The notes beneath the pieces are model-generated. The model was not told the origin of the DNA and ran no database searches. It saw only the letters and a program-made list of their open reading frames with translations. Source: Candidatus Kapaibacterium sp. (GTDB lineage Bacteria > Bacteroidota > Ignavibacteria > Kapaibacteriales > UBA2268). Taken from it: a stretch of DNA of 6,089 bases. Positions 1 to 6,089 of this stretch are shown one piece after another. Location: contig JAUQWR010000242.1 in assembly GCA_030835065.1 (NCBI GenBank), positions 1 to 6,089 of the forward strand, written 5' to 3'. Position 1 is the first letter of the stretch. Each line of letters begins with the position of its first letter. Position numbers and translations under genes: made by a program.

Positions 1-2061
1 AATGAACAATACGGAGTAAAAGCTGAAGAATTCGATGTAGAGGAAGATTCAATAGGAGAAACAAATGACAGCGGAGAAATAGAATTTGAATGTGAAGTAT
101 TTGATGGAACTGAAAACTATACAGCAAATAAAATATTAAAAAACTGGTGGAATTATAACTTTGTGAAAGATGTGCGAGAATTAGAATCTGCTGTTGAATA
201 TTTGAAGAAAAAAGGCATTCCAAATCCTGAGAATTATTTTAACATAAATTATTATGATTGTTACAGTTTATATAAAGAAGATACACCTAAATATCTGATT
301 GTTGTATGTGATGAATTGATTCATGAATTACACTGTGATTATAATGATAATAAGAATTTAAGCAAAAAGGCGGATGATTATAATAAGATTCTAACGAATC
401 CATTTATTTACCGATATAATAGTGGTATAAATAATGTGTTCATTTTTAATGATTCTATTGATATTAATATTCCTGTAAAAAATATTAATAAAACATTTTT
501 TATTGTAGATTTAGATACAATAGAAGCATATAAAAATTTGGAAACCAATAAAATTAATTTCGTGGGATATATAGAAAATGATCGTATTAAAATCAAAAAA
601 GGAAGTATTGCTTTTTCTCCTTTTTTTGATAAATACTATGATGTAATAGATAATAAATACGATATTGAAGATTTTCGTGAGAGAAATACTAAAGTTGCAA
701 AATTGTTGATTGACGATAACAAAATAACTTGTGATCTGCTGTTAGACTCAGTTTCTAAAGATAATGAGAATTATTATAAATTTCTTAATTATGGCAATCC
801 TGTTGTTGAAAAAATAAAGAAAAAAAGGTCCGAATATCCTTTGATTTTTGATTTCTACGATAGATATGGAAATGTACTTAATGTTGAATATTCACTAGTT
901 GTCCATCCTAGTGGACAATTAGATTTAATATCAATGAGAGATGATAATTTCAAACATTTTAAGGAAAATTTTACACCGGACAACTATATAGTTTCAGTGA
1001 GATTAAATAAGCTTGGACCATGTTCATTTGAAGCAAATCTTCATCCTGATTCAGCAACGAATATTAGTTGTATAATCGAAAATGGCAGTTATGATATTAT
1101 TGATCCATTTTCATTTATTCGCTTAAATAAAGCAGAAGATCATAAATCAAAGATTTTACCAAAAATTAATTTTTTAGTGCCGGATATTGATACTAATGCT
1201 AATTATTTGAAAAAAATCGAAAAAGCAGGTAAAAATGATTTTGAAAATGAATATTATAAACAAAAAGAAAAGTATTCAAATATGCCAAGCTTCTATCTCG
1301 ATGTTTCTGAATATGCTATGAAAAATATTGATAGAGAAACTGCTTTGCGTATATTATCTACTATTGCCGATCTAAAGCTTGAAGAAGGGCAATACCAAAG
1401 GATTATGGCTTTTAAATTAGAGCAATTTAAAGAATATGAATTTGCTGAATCAGCTTTTGATAGAGTATTTGAACTCCGAAAAAATGAAATGCAATCTTAT
1501 CGAGATTTGGCTTTGCTAAAAGAAAAAATGGGTAAATATCAAGAAGCTGCTAATCTTATGTATAAATTAATTGATTCAAATTACAATTATTGTATAAGTA
1601 CATATATTACTGAGTTCAATCACATAATCAAATCCTCCAAAAATACTGTAGATCTAAAGAATTACGATTCTTGCTTTGTTCATGATTGTCAAGTAGATTT
1701 GCGAATTATTATTAATTGGGATATGGACAATACTAATATTGATCTACATGTAGTTGAACCCAAAGATATAGAATGCAGCAAGTATAATGATTTTACATTG
1801 AATGGTGGAAGACATAGCTCTGAATTGATTGTACCCATGGGACCAGAAGAATATATGATAAAAGATGCAGCTAAAGGAAAATATAAAATCAAAGTGAATT
1901 ATTATTCTGATCTGGTGCAGAAAGCATTTGCCGAAAAACCTAATCTAAAATTATTGATTTATACAAATTATGGCAGAGAAAACGAAAAATGCCAGGAAAT
2001 TATGCTGAAATTAAATTCCAAAAATGAAATTCAAGAAATTGCTGAAATTGAAATAAAATAG
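1..2061 (+). CDS. TPR / DUF2135 (YfaP-type) domain protein, 5'-truncated by window edge
   Basis: The frame has no stop from base 1 to the TAG at 2059-2061, giving 686 visible residues. A GTG at 163 could be read as a start, but the 54 codons before it are open and protein-like, so the true start probably lies upstream of the window. Counting from base 1, residues about 446-524 are paired helices resembling TPRs (LEQFKEYEFAESAFDRVFEL, then SYRDLALLKEKMGKYQEAA). Residues about 565-686 match DUF2135: DLRIIINWDMDNTNIDLHVVEP, a GGRHS turn, GPEEYMIKDAAKGKYKIKVNYY. In Bacteroidota-type proteins this TPR-DUF2135 tail often follows VIT/vWA or beta-sandwich domains. Here no vWA metal site (DxSxS) is visible, and residues about 1-380 are not recognised. 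Asn, Lys and Tyr are abundant, in line with low G+C. The function is unknown; a surface or periplasmic role is only a guess, since the N-terminus is missing. It is probably co-transcribed with the next gene. Confidence 0.82.
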   Translation, partial: NEQYGVKAEEFDVEEDSIGETNDSGEIEFECEVFDGTENYTANKILKNWWNYNFVKDVRELESAVEYLKKKGIPNPENYFNINYYDCYSLYKEDTPKYLIVVCDELIHELHCDYNDNKNLSKKADDYNKILTNPFIYRYNSGINNVFIFNDSIDINIPVKNINKTFFIVDLDTIEAYKNLETNKINFVGYIENDRIKIKKGSIAFSPFFDKYYDVIDNKYDIEDFRERNTKVAKLLIDDNKITCDLLLDSVSKDNENYYKFLNYGNPVVEKIKKKRSEYPLIFDFYDRYGNVLNVEYSLVVHPSGQLDLISMRDDNFKHFKENFTPDNYIVSVRLNKLGPCSFEANLHPDSATNISCIIENGSYDIIDPFSFIRLNKAEDHKSKILPKINFLVPDIDTNANYLKKIEKAGKNDFENEYYKQKEKYSNMPSFYLDVSEYAMKNIDRETALRILSTIADLKLEEGQYQRIMAFKLEQFKEYEFAESAFDRVFELRKNEMQSYRDLALLKEKMGKYQEAANLMYKLIDSNYNYCISTYITEFNHIIKSSKNTVDLKNYDSCFVHDCQVDLRIIINWDMDNTNIDLHVVEPKDIECSKYNDFTLNGGRHSSELIVPMGPEEYMIKDAAKGKYKIKVNYYSDLVQKAFAEKPNLKLLIYTNYGRENEKCQEIMLKLNSKNEIQEIAEIEIK

Positions 2062-2064
2062 GAG
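2060..2064 (+). promoter_or_regulatory. Shine-Dalgarno overlapping upstream stop codon
   Basis: AGGAG overlaps the last two bases of the TAG stop of the DUF2135 gene and lies 5 bases before the ATG at 2070. This fixes the start of the second gene and suggests translational coupling of the pair. Confidence 0.7.
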
Positions 2065-2069
2065 ATGTT

Positions 2070-2897
2070 ATGAAAATTTTAATGTTTTTATTTATTAGCT
2101 GCATTTGTTCAACTAATCTATTTTGCCAAGATTACTCTAATTATGTTAAAGAAAAACAAGAGGGTATTTATAATATTCAAAGAAAAGCTAATTATCCTGA
2201 AACAGATACAGATTATTTTGAATTTATGAGAAGTTTTGATTTAAATGAATACTTCAAAGTGCTATCCAGACTTAAAATGCAAGATGGATATAATTTGAAA
2301 TTTGTTTTCACTGGTGATGGACTCGGTAGTTTTCCATTGTTATTAACAATTGAAGATGAAAATTTGAAGGACTTCAATAGATTAACTTTAGACTCTACTG
2401 AAGTTCCAAAAGACTCTGTCGAATATTTTCAAACTTGTTCTTTTAAATTTATGAAATCTGGTTGTGACGATCCCGAAAAATTACAATCTTTTCAAGCAGC
2501 TGAATATATAGGGTTTTTAAATAAGATAAAAGTTGAAAATACGCCTGAAGCATATCTTGAATATACTATCTTAGCTATTATAGGCAGCCAATATTGTTTG
2601 CGTTGGCATGCTGCCTATCACGATCGTGATATAATAACTTCTTATGAATATGCCAAAAATAATATTAAAGCTATGTCAGGATTCTCTCCCTCTGATTTAG
2701 AAAAAATACAAAAGATCGATTTTAAGCCTACAGTGAAAATTGATGATAATGAGATCGATGTAAGGTTAGTTGTATTTACTAAATGGGGTGGGTTTATTGA
2801 GTTGATATATAAGCTGGAAACCGAAAATGGAGTGGTCGAACTAGATAAAATTAAAGAGAAAACTCTATTTGACTATGATTGTGGGATTACTTTTTAA
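2070..2897 (+). CDS. Exported protein of unknown function, 275 aa
   Basis: The ATG at 2070 has a good Shine-Dalgarno and sits 8 bases after the DUF2135 gene, so the two very likely share a transcript. The N-terminus reads MKILMFLFISCICSTNLFCQ: one Lys, a hydrophobic core, then a plausible signal peptidase I site before Gln20, a common pattern in Bacteroidota. Cys11 after FIS is a weaker lipobox candidate, so a lipoprotein cannot be excluded. The mature part is soluble and mixed alpha/beta, with no further obvious membrane segment. Residues about 172-184 (GSQYCLRWHAAYH) hold Trp and two His residues close together, and Cys123, Cys132, Cys176 and Cys271 could form disulfides in the periplasm. 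I do not recognise the family. Pairing with the DUF2135 gene suggests that the two products act together outside the cytoplasm; this is inference. Confidence 0.8.
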   Translation: MKILMFLFISCICSTNLFCQDYSNYVKEKQEGIYNIQRKANYPETDTDYFEFMRSFDLNEYFKVLSRLKMQDGYNLKFVFTGDGLGSFPLLLTIEDENLKDFNRLTLDSTEVPKDSVEYFQTCSFKFMKSGCDDPEKLQSFQAAEYIGFLNKIKVENTPEAYLEYTILAIIGSQYCLRWHAAYHDRDIITSYEYAKNNIKAMSGFSPSDLEKIQKIDFKPTVKIDDNEIDVRLVVFTKWGGFIELIYKLETENGVVELDKIKEKTLFDYDCGITF

Positions 2898-2910
2898 TTA
2901 GAATTGAAGT

Positions 2911-2954
2911 AATGGCTTTAATTAAAAATGATATTAATTAAAGCCATTTTTCTT
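2911..2954 (+). terminator. Rho-independent terminator between convergent genes
   Basis: A perfect 15-bp stem (2911-2925 pairs with 2934-2948) encloses an 8-base loop and is followed by TTTCTT, with two more T in the stem end. It lies 13 bases after the stop of the exported-protein gene. In the - direction the hairpin comes just after the RSH stop codon but is followed by ACTTCAATTC, a poor T-tract, so it should work mainly on the + transcript and only weakly on the opposing one. Confidence 0.88.
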
Positions 2955-2955
2955 A

Positions 2956-4998
2956 TCAATTTTTCACAGATTCGACTGCGTTAGAAGATTTTAATCTATT
3001 GATGAAGCTTTCTAATTGCGAAATATCTTTGACTTCAACTTCAATTGCTAGACCTTCATTATCTCCTTTAAGTGATAGTTTGCCGGTAGATAAAATGGTG
3101 ATTTTATCAGAGTCTGCTGCGTCTGCAGCTGCCTGAAGCATTTTGGTATAATTTTCGCCAAATAATTTGAACCTAACAGTCTGAAGAAATTCACCAGCCA
3201 TCCATTCTGCTTTTTTGAAGTTTTCCGGCTCTAAATGGCTTTGCTTTAAGTATGGGCAATCCTTCGAATGTATTTTCATTTCCGACTTTTTTGTTATATA
3301 AGCAATTATCGGCTCGCCTTTTATTGGATTGCAGCATTTTGAAAGTTTTATTTCCAAATTGCTAAGTCCTTCTACCTTTATATTTGGTGCTCGCTTTCTT
3401 CCTTCAATTCCAGAACTGGTTTTTTTAACTTCAAGAGATTTCTTAAATGCATCCGGATATATTTTTTTCAATAAATATAAACTACATTTTACAGCTTTCG
3501 AAGATATTGCATAGTAAAAATCTTCGTTATTCGAATATCCAATCGAAGCCAATGCTTTTTTGAATTTTTGATCATCTTCGTGCCCCTGCAATTTCTTTTT
3601 ATATTGCTCCTTGAGCTTGTCCCAAGCATTCTTGCCTTGAATCACAAACAATTCTTTTTCGTTTTTCTTAAACCAACGAATAATTTTAGACCGAGCTCTC
3701 GAAGTCTTAACAATATTGAGCCAATCACGCGAAGGGGTTGCTGAATTTGAAGAAATAATTTCTATTACATCACCGCTTTTCAGTTCAGTCTTTAGCTTGG
3801 CATATCTGCCATTAATTCGTGCTCCAGTAACATTGTATCCCAGATCAGTATGCACAGCAAATGCATAATCGATAGGGCTTGAGCCCTCAGGAAGAGAAAT
3901 AATCTTGCCTTTTGGAGTTAATACATTTATATAATCGCGCTTCATTTCTGATTTCAAAGAATCAAAAAATTCGAAAGGATTATCAAAGTATTCTTCATTA
4001 TCAAGGAAGTCATGCAACCTTCTAAGCCATGTTCCTCCAGAATCGCCCGAGCCCTGCTTATAAGCCCAGTGTGCCGAAGAACCAAACTCAGCCTCTTCAT
4101 GCATTTCTTCGGTTCGGATTTGTATTTCAAATTTGTCGCCCGATCGGGTATGAACCGTAGTCTGAATAGAGCGGTAGCCATTGGATTTTGGATATGTAAT
4201 CCAATCGCGGAATCGTCCATCTATTGGCATCCATTTGCTATGCACAACACCTAAAGTGAGATAGCAATGCTCTGAACTATTTGTAATTACCCTTAGTGCA
4301 AGTAAATCATATATTTTATCGAATGTTATTTTTTGCTTTACTAATTTTCTATAGATACTATAAGGACGTTTGACTCGAGATTGAATTCGAGCATTAATTT
4401 TATTGTCTTTAATGGCTTTTTCGAGATCTGCTCTCATCTCACTCAATTTAGAAGTATATAGTCCCATATTTCTATTTAGCAACATATCTAGCTGGTTGAA
4501 ATCTTCTGGATATAAATTTTTGAATGAAATATCTTCCATCTCTTGATAAATTTTTCTGATGCCTAGCATTTGAGCGATAGGAGCATAAAAGTATAAAGAT
4601 TCCTCCGAAAGTGCAAGTAAATTATCATGCCCCCATCTATCGGCATTTCGCAACTGAACCAATCGTTCGGCTAGTTTTATTATTATTATTGAAATATCGT
4701 CAGATAATTGTATAAAACTTTTTCTAAGGTTGTTTAGATGTTTGCCTTTTTCAGAAACATCAATTCCTGCAATTCTTTTTAATAGAGCAACACGATCGAA
4801 AATTTCTTTGCCAAATTTTTCATTAATTAATTTCTTGATGTTATCTTTGCTGATATCTGCCAATGATAGTGCTCCGGTTAGTGCATTTTTATTGTCTAAC
4901 CTGACACTTATAATTTGATCGTAAAGTTCTTTAGCCAATGATTCTGTATCATTGGTAAATATTTCCTTAGCTATTTCCGATAAAACTTCTTTAGTCAT
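2956..4998 (-). CDS. relA: RelA/SpoT-family (p)ppGpp synthetase with degenerate HD hydrolase domain
   Basis: This is a long RSH enzyme that transfers pyrophosphate from ATP to GDP/GTP to make (p)ppGpp in the stringent response. Positions count from an upstream TTG at 5022. I prefer the ATG at 4998 (residue 9, giving 680 aa), because the TTG has no Shine-Dalgarno and lies almost on a TATAAT. Domains: pseudo-HD about 20-130; synthetase about 190-325, with Arg216 and Lys218 of the G-loop, Asp239 in IYDLLALRV, GRFRD 269-273, NGYRS 281-285 and Glu299 in EIQIRT; TGS about 364-424 with His391; a helical region; zinc-finger-like region with Cys563-Cys564, His585 and Cys589; ACT about 610-688. The HD motif reads GALSLADIS, and LADRLHNMR has become LAERLVQLR, so hydrolase activity is very probably lost. 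The helical, zinc-finger-like and ACT regions look complete, so ribosome and tRNA sensing is plausible. The gene follows coaE on the same strand. Confidence in the family is very high; synthetase-only activity is inferred. Confidence 0.96.
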   Translation of the reverse strand: MTKEVLSEIAKEIFTNDTESLAKELYDQIISVRLDNKNALTGALSLADISKDNIKKLINEKFGKEIFDRVALLKRIAGIDVSEKGKHLNNLRKSFIQLSDDISIIIIKLAERLVQLRNADRWGHDNLLALSEESLYFYAPIAQMLGIRKIYQEMEDISFKNLYPEDFNQLDMLLNRNMGLYTSKLSEMRADLEKAIKDNKINARIQSRVKRPYSIYRKLVKQKITFDKIYDLLALRVITNSSEHCYLTLGVVHSKWMPIDGRFRDWITYPKSNGYRSIQTTVHTRSGDKFEIQIRTEEMHEEAEFGSSAHWAYKQGSGDSGGTWLRRLHDFLDNEEYFDNPFEFFDSLKSEMKRDYINVLTPKGKIISLPEGSSPIDYAFAVHTDLGYNVTGARINGRYAKLKTELKSGDVIEIISSNSATPSRDWLNIVKTSRARSKIIRWFKKNEKELFVIQGKNAWDKLKEQYKKKLQGHEDDQKFKKALASIGYSNNEDFYYAISSKAVKCSLYLLKKIYPDAFKKSLEVKKTSSGIEGRKRAPNIKVEGLSNLEIKLSKCCNPIKGEPIIAYITKKSEMKIHSKDCPYLKQSHLEPENFKKAEWMAGEFLQTVRFKLFGENYTKMLQAAADAADSDKITILSTGKLSLKGDNEGLAIEVEVKDISQLESFINRLKSSNAVESVKN

Positions 4999-5033
4999 AT
5001 TTTCGCTCAAATAATAATACAAGCTAAAGACGA

Positions 5034-5039
5034 ATTATA
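5034..5039 (-). promoter_or_regulatory. Candidate -10 element for the RSH gene
   Basis: On the - strand a perfect TATAAT lies in the coaE-RSH gap. Transcription from it would start about 10 bases before the TTG at 5022, leaving about 30 bases before the ATG at 4998, which favours the ATG. No convincing -35 box is visible, and such hexamers arise by chance in sequence this rich in A+T. Confidence 0.25.
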
Positions 5040-5069
5040 GCGAAAAAAGTTAATCATAATATATAGAAT

Positions 5070-5723
5070 TTATTCATTTTCATCATTTTCGAAATTTTTT
5101 GGAGGCAAATGTGTCAGAATAGGCAACAAAAATTCAATCGACTGTTGCAAATCCTTGACAGTTTTGTTGTTGTCGATACTAAAATCGGCAAGCCCGGCAC
5201 GTTCTTCGTCCGACATTTGGGATTGAATTTTTTTAATAGCATCTTGTTCGGAAAAATTTCTATGCTCTACAGCTCTTTTTACGCGTTGATCTTTTGGGGC
5301 AGCAATATTGATAATATAGTCGAAACCATCAGATATACCTGCTTCAAAAAGGATGGCACTTTCCACAAATATTAATTTATCGCCAAATGAAGCATATTCT
5401 TCGATTAGCCCAATCATATCGTCGATAACTGCAGGATGGACAATCGATTCGAGCTTTTCCCGACGTTTGACTGATTCTTTGTCTTCGCCAAAAACTAATG
5501 AAGCAAGATATTGATTATTTAATTTGCCATCAATATAAGCCTCATTACCAAAAGCAGTGATTATTTTTTGTTTAATTTTATCATTTTCGTTCATTAAAAA
5601 TTTTGCACGATCATCAGTGAAAATAACTTTAAAACCTCTCTCGGCTATAATCTTGGCAGCAGTAGATTTGCCACTTGCAAAACCACCGGTAATCCCAACA
5701 ACAACGATATCATCTAAATTCAT
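5070..5723 (-). CDS. coaE: Dephospho-CoA kinase
   Basis: This cytoplasmic enzyme catalyses the last step of CoA synthesis, ATP-dependent phosphorylation of the 3'-hydroxyl of the ribose of dephospho-CoA. From the ATG at 5723 the protein has 217 residues, near the family's usual 200. A Walker A P-loop GITGGFASGKST lies at residues 10-21, followed by FTDDRAKFLM (Asp37/Asp38, where CoaE has its conserved Asp). Then come IVHP at 94-97, VESAILFEAG at 120-129 (the CoA-side lid region; the ESAILFE wording is typical of Bacteroidota) and QMSDEER...ADFSIDNN at about 169-186. The frame stays open back to an ATG at 5786, but the 21 extra residues are hydrophobic, Cys- and Phe-rich, would put the P-loop about 30 residues in, and overlap A+T-rich promoter-like DNA; I reject that start. 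The RSH gene follows on the same strand, 71 bases downstream if it starts at 4998, so co-transcription is likely. The acidic tail (ENDENE) is unremarkable. Confidence 0.95.
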   Translation of the reverse strand: MNLDDIVVVGITGGFASGKSTAAKIIAERGFKVIFTDDRAKFLMNENDKIKQKIITAFGNEAYIDGKLNNQYLASLVFGEDKESVKRREKLESIVHPAVIDDMIGLIEEYASFGDKLIFVESAILFEAGISDGFDYIINIAAPKDQRVKRAVEHRNFSEQDAIKKIQSQMSDEERAGLADFSIDNNKTVKDLQQSIEFLLPILTHLPPKNFENDENE

Positions 5724-5861
5724 AACACATCTAATCGAAAATGAACAAAAACAAAATATATTAAAAATAAGCAAATTAATAATCATTAAAAAATTTCAAT
5801 AAAAATAAAATTTCCTTTATTTATTAATTTTTTTTGACTTATATTTATAATGCGGTATTTT

Positions 5862-5932
5862 CCGATTTTTCAAATGCTTATCGGGAATAACTTTAGGCAA
5901 GCCTAAGCAATTAATAGGACGATATAGGCTTG
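5862..5932 (+). other. Cluster of overlapping inverted repeats in the leader of the last gene
   Basis: Four complementary pairs lie within 71 bases: CCGAT 5862-5866 with ATCGG 5880-5884; TGCTTA 5875-5880 with TAAGCA 5904-5909; TTAGGC 5893-5898 with GCCTAA 5901-5906, a dyad with a 2-base centre; and CAAGCCTA 5898-5905 with TAGGCTTG 5925-5932. Several cannot form together, so they could be alternative RNA folds, or the TAGGC half-sites could be operator DNA for a regulator. No T-tract follows, so this is not an ordinary terminator. No known riboswitch consensus was recognised. Confidence 0.4.
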
Positions 5933-5967
5933 GAAAAAATATTTGAAAACTTTAATTAGTGAAATAT

Positions 5968-5972
5968 GGAGA
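5968..5972 (+). promoter_or_regulatory. Shine-Dalgarno of the last gene
   Basis: GGAGA (GGAG core 5968-5971) lies 5 bases before the ATG at 5977 and supports that start for the truncated gene. Confidence 0.7.
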
Positions 5973-5976
5973 AATT

Positions 5977-6089
5977 ATGGCAAAGACAAATGAATTTTTC
6001 GCGTTGTCTAATCCGATTTCGGTTCTTTTAAATAAAGACCCAAAAGATTTTACAAGAGATGATTTAATCGAAGTAATAATTAAGAAAAA
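5977..6089 (+). CDS. Probable glutamine synthetase, N-terminal 37 residues (3'-truncated)
   Basis: The ATG at 5977 is well placed behind a GGAGA and the frame stays open to the window edge. It begins MAKTNEFFALSNPISVLLNK and continues DPKDFTRDDLIEVIIKK. The pattern NP-x-x-x-LL-x-K-x-P-x-(D/E)-FT-(R/K)-(D/E)-DLI resembles, from memory, the N-terminus of a Bacteroidota-type glutamine synthetase group, in which this short helical lead precedes the beta-grasp domain. That enzyme makes glutamine from glutamate, ammonia and ATP. None of the catalytic region is inside the window, so the assignment rests only on N-terminal resemblance. A relatively long, structured leader upstream would suit a regulated nitrogen gene, but this is inference. 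The reading frame itself is convincing even if the product name is not. Confidence 0.55.
   Translation, partial: MAKTNEFFALSNPISVLLNKDPKDFTRDDLIEVIIKK

Larger units (their letters stand above)
5724..5976. promoter_or_regulatory. Divergent intergenic region between coaE and the last gene
   Basis: These 253 bases contain no convincing gene and must drive two divergent transcripts. The coaE-proximal part (about 5750-5830) is extremely A+T-rich. On its - strand the sequence TTAATTTG (5772-5779), with TTG 17 bases further upstream, loosely resembles the Bacteroidota promoter pattern TTG / TAnnTTTG. On the + strand TATATTTA (5840-5847) overlaps TATAAT (5846-5851), a candidate -10 for the last gene. 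The part from about 5852 to 5932 is richer in G+C and in inverted repeats. These promoter calls are weak, because chance matches are expected in this composition. Confidence 0.45.

Noticed and set aside
163..165. GTG at 163 as a true start codon
   Set aside because: The frame is open and protein-like to base 1 and no Shine-Dalgarno precedes the GTG.
1689..1892. 67-codon open frame on the - strand
   Set aside because: It is antisense to the DUF2135 domain, whose conserved motifs are clearly encoded on the + strand.
3954..4254. Open frames on both strands inside the RSH synthetase region (4012-4254 + and 3954-4220 -)
   Set aside because: They lie wholly within the strongly conserved synthetase coding sequence in other frames and their translations resemble no protein.
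5109..5375. 88-codon open frame on the + strand across coaE
   Set aside because: It is antisense to conserved CoaE motifs and has no Shine-Dalgarno; it is a shadow frame.
5724..5786. N-terminal extension of coaE from an ATG at 5786
   Set aside because: The 21 extra residues are hydrophobic and Cys/Phe-rich with no family counterpart; a cytoplasmic kinase needs no such segment and the P-loop is normally within the first 10-15 residues.
5835..5851. TTGACT and TATAAT as a sigma-70 promoter pair
   Set aside because: Only 6 bases separate the two boxes, far from the usual 17, so they cannot serve as one promoter; TATAAT alone is kept as a weak candidate.
5896..5908. Possible sigma-54 (-24/-12) promoter, GG...GC, before the probable glutamine synthetase
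   Set aside because: GG at 5896-5897 and GC at 5907-5908 are 9 bases apart instead of 10, and the flanking TGGCAC and TTGC context is missing.

Overview
The window looks like a piece of an AT-rich chromosome from the Bacteroidota / Ignavibacteria / Kapabacteria side of the FCB group. This is an inference. It rests on a TPR plus DUF2135 protein of a kind common there, a dephospho-CoA kinase with the ESAILFE motif typical of Bacteroidota, a long RelA/SpoT homologue, and very A+T-rich spacers. No rRNA, tRNA, CRISPR array, insertion sequence or phage gene was seen.

Layout. (1) Bases 1-2897 hold two genes on the + strand that form one probable transcription unit. The first is a large protein whose reading frame is open back to base 1, so its 5' end lies outside the window; it ends in TPR-like helices and a DUF2135 (YfaP-type) domain. 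The second, 8 bases downstream, is an exported protein of unknown function. A strong hairpin terminator at 2911-2954 closes this unit and separates it from the converging gene. (2) Bases 2956-5723 on the - strand hold coaE (last enzyme of CoA synthesis) followed by a RelA/SpoT-family (p)ppGpp synthetase. (3) Bases 5724-5976 are a divergent intergenic region of 253 bases with a candidate promoter and a cluster of overlapping inverted repeats. (4) From 5977 a + strand gene starts with a clear Shine-Dalgarno and runs off the window; its 37 visible residues look like the N-terminus of a glutamine synthetase.

How the parts relate. coaE, the RSH enzyme and the probable glutamine synthetase are housekeeping or nutrient-response genes. 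The left-hand pair is visibly more A+T-rich and looks like lineage-specific content. The most notable protein is the RSH enzyme. Its hydrolase (HD) domain has lost the metal-binding and catalytic residues in the manner of E. coli RelA. Its synthetase domain keeps the catalytic Asp and Glu but carries an R-F-R-D motif, which belongs to the RXKD class of bifunctional Rel/SpoT enzymes rather than the EXDD class of RelA. No new defence or mobile system is evident. The genuinely undescribed material is the exported protein, the N-terminal half of the DUF2135 protein, and the structured leader before the last gene.
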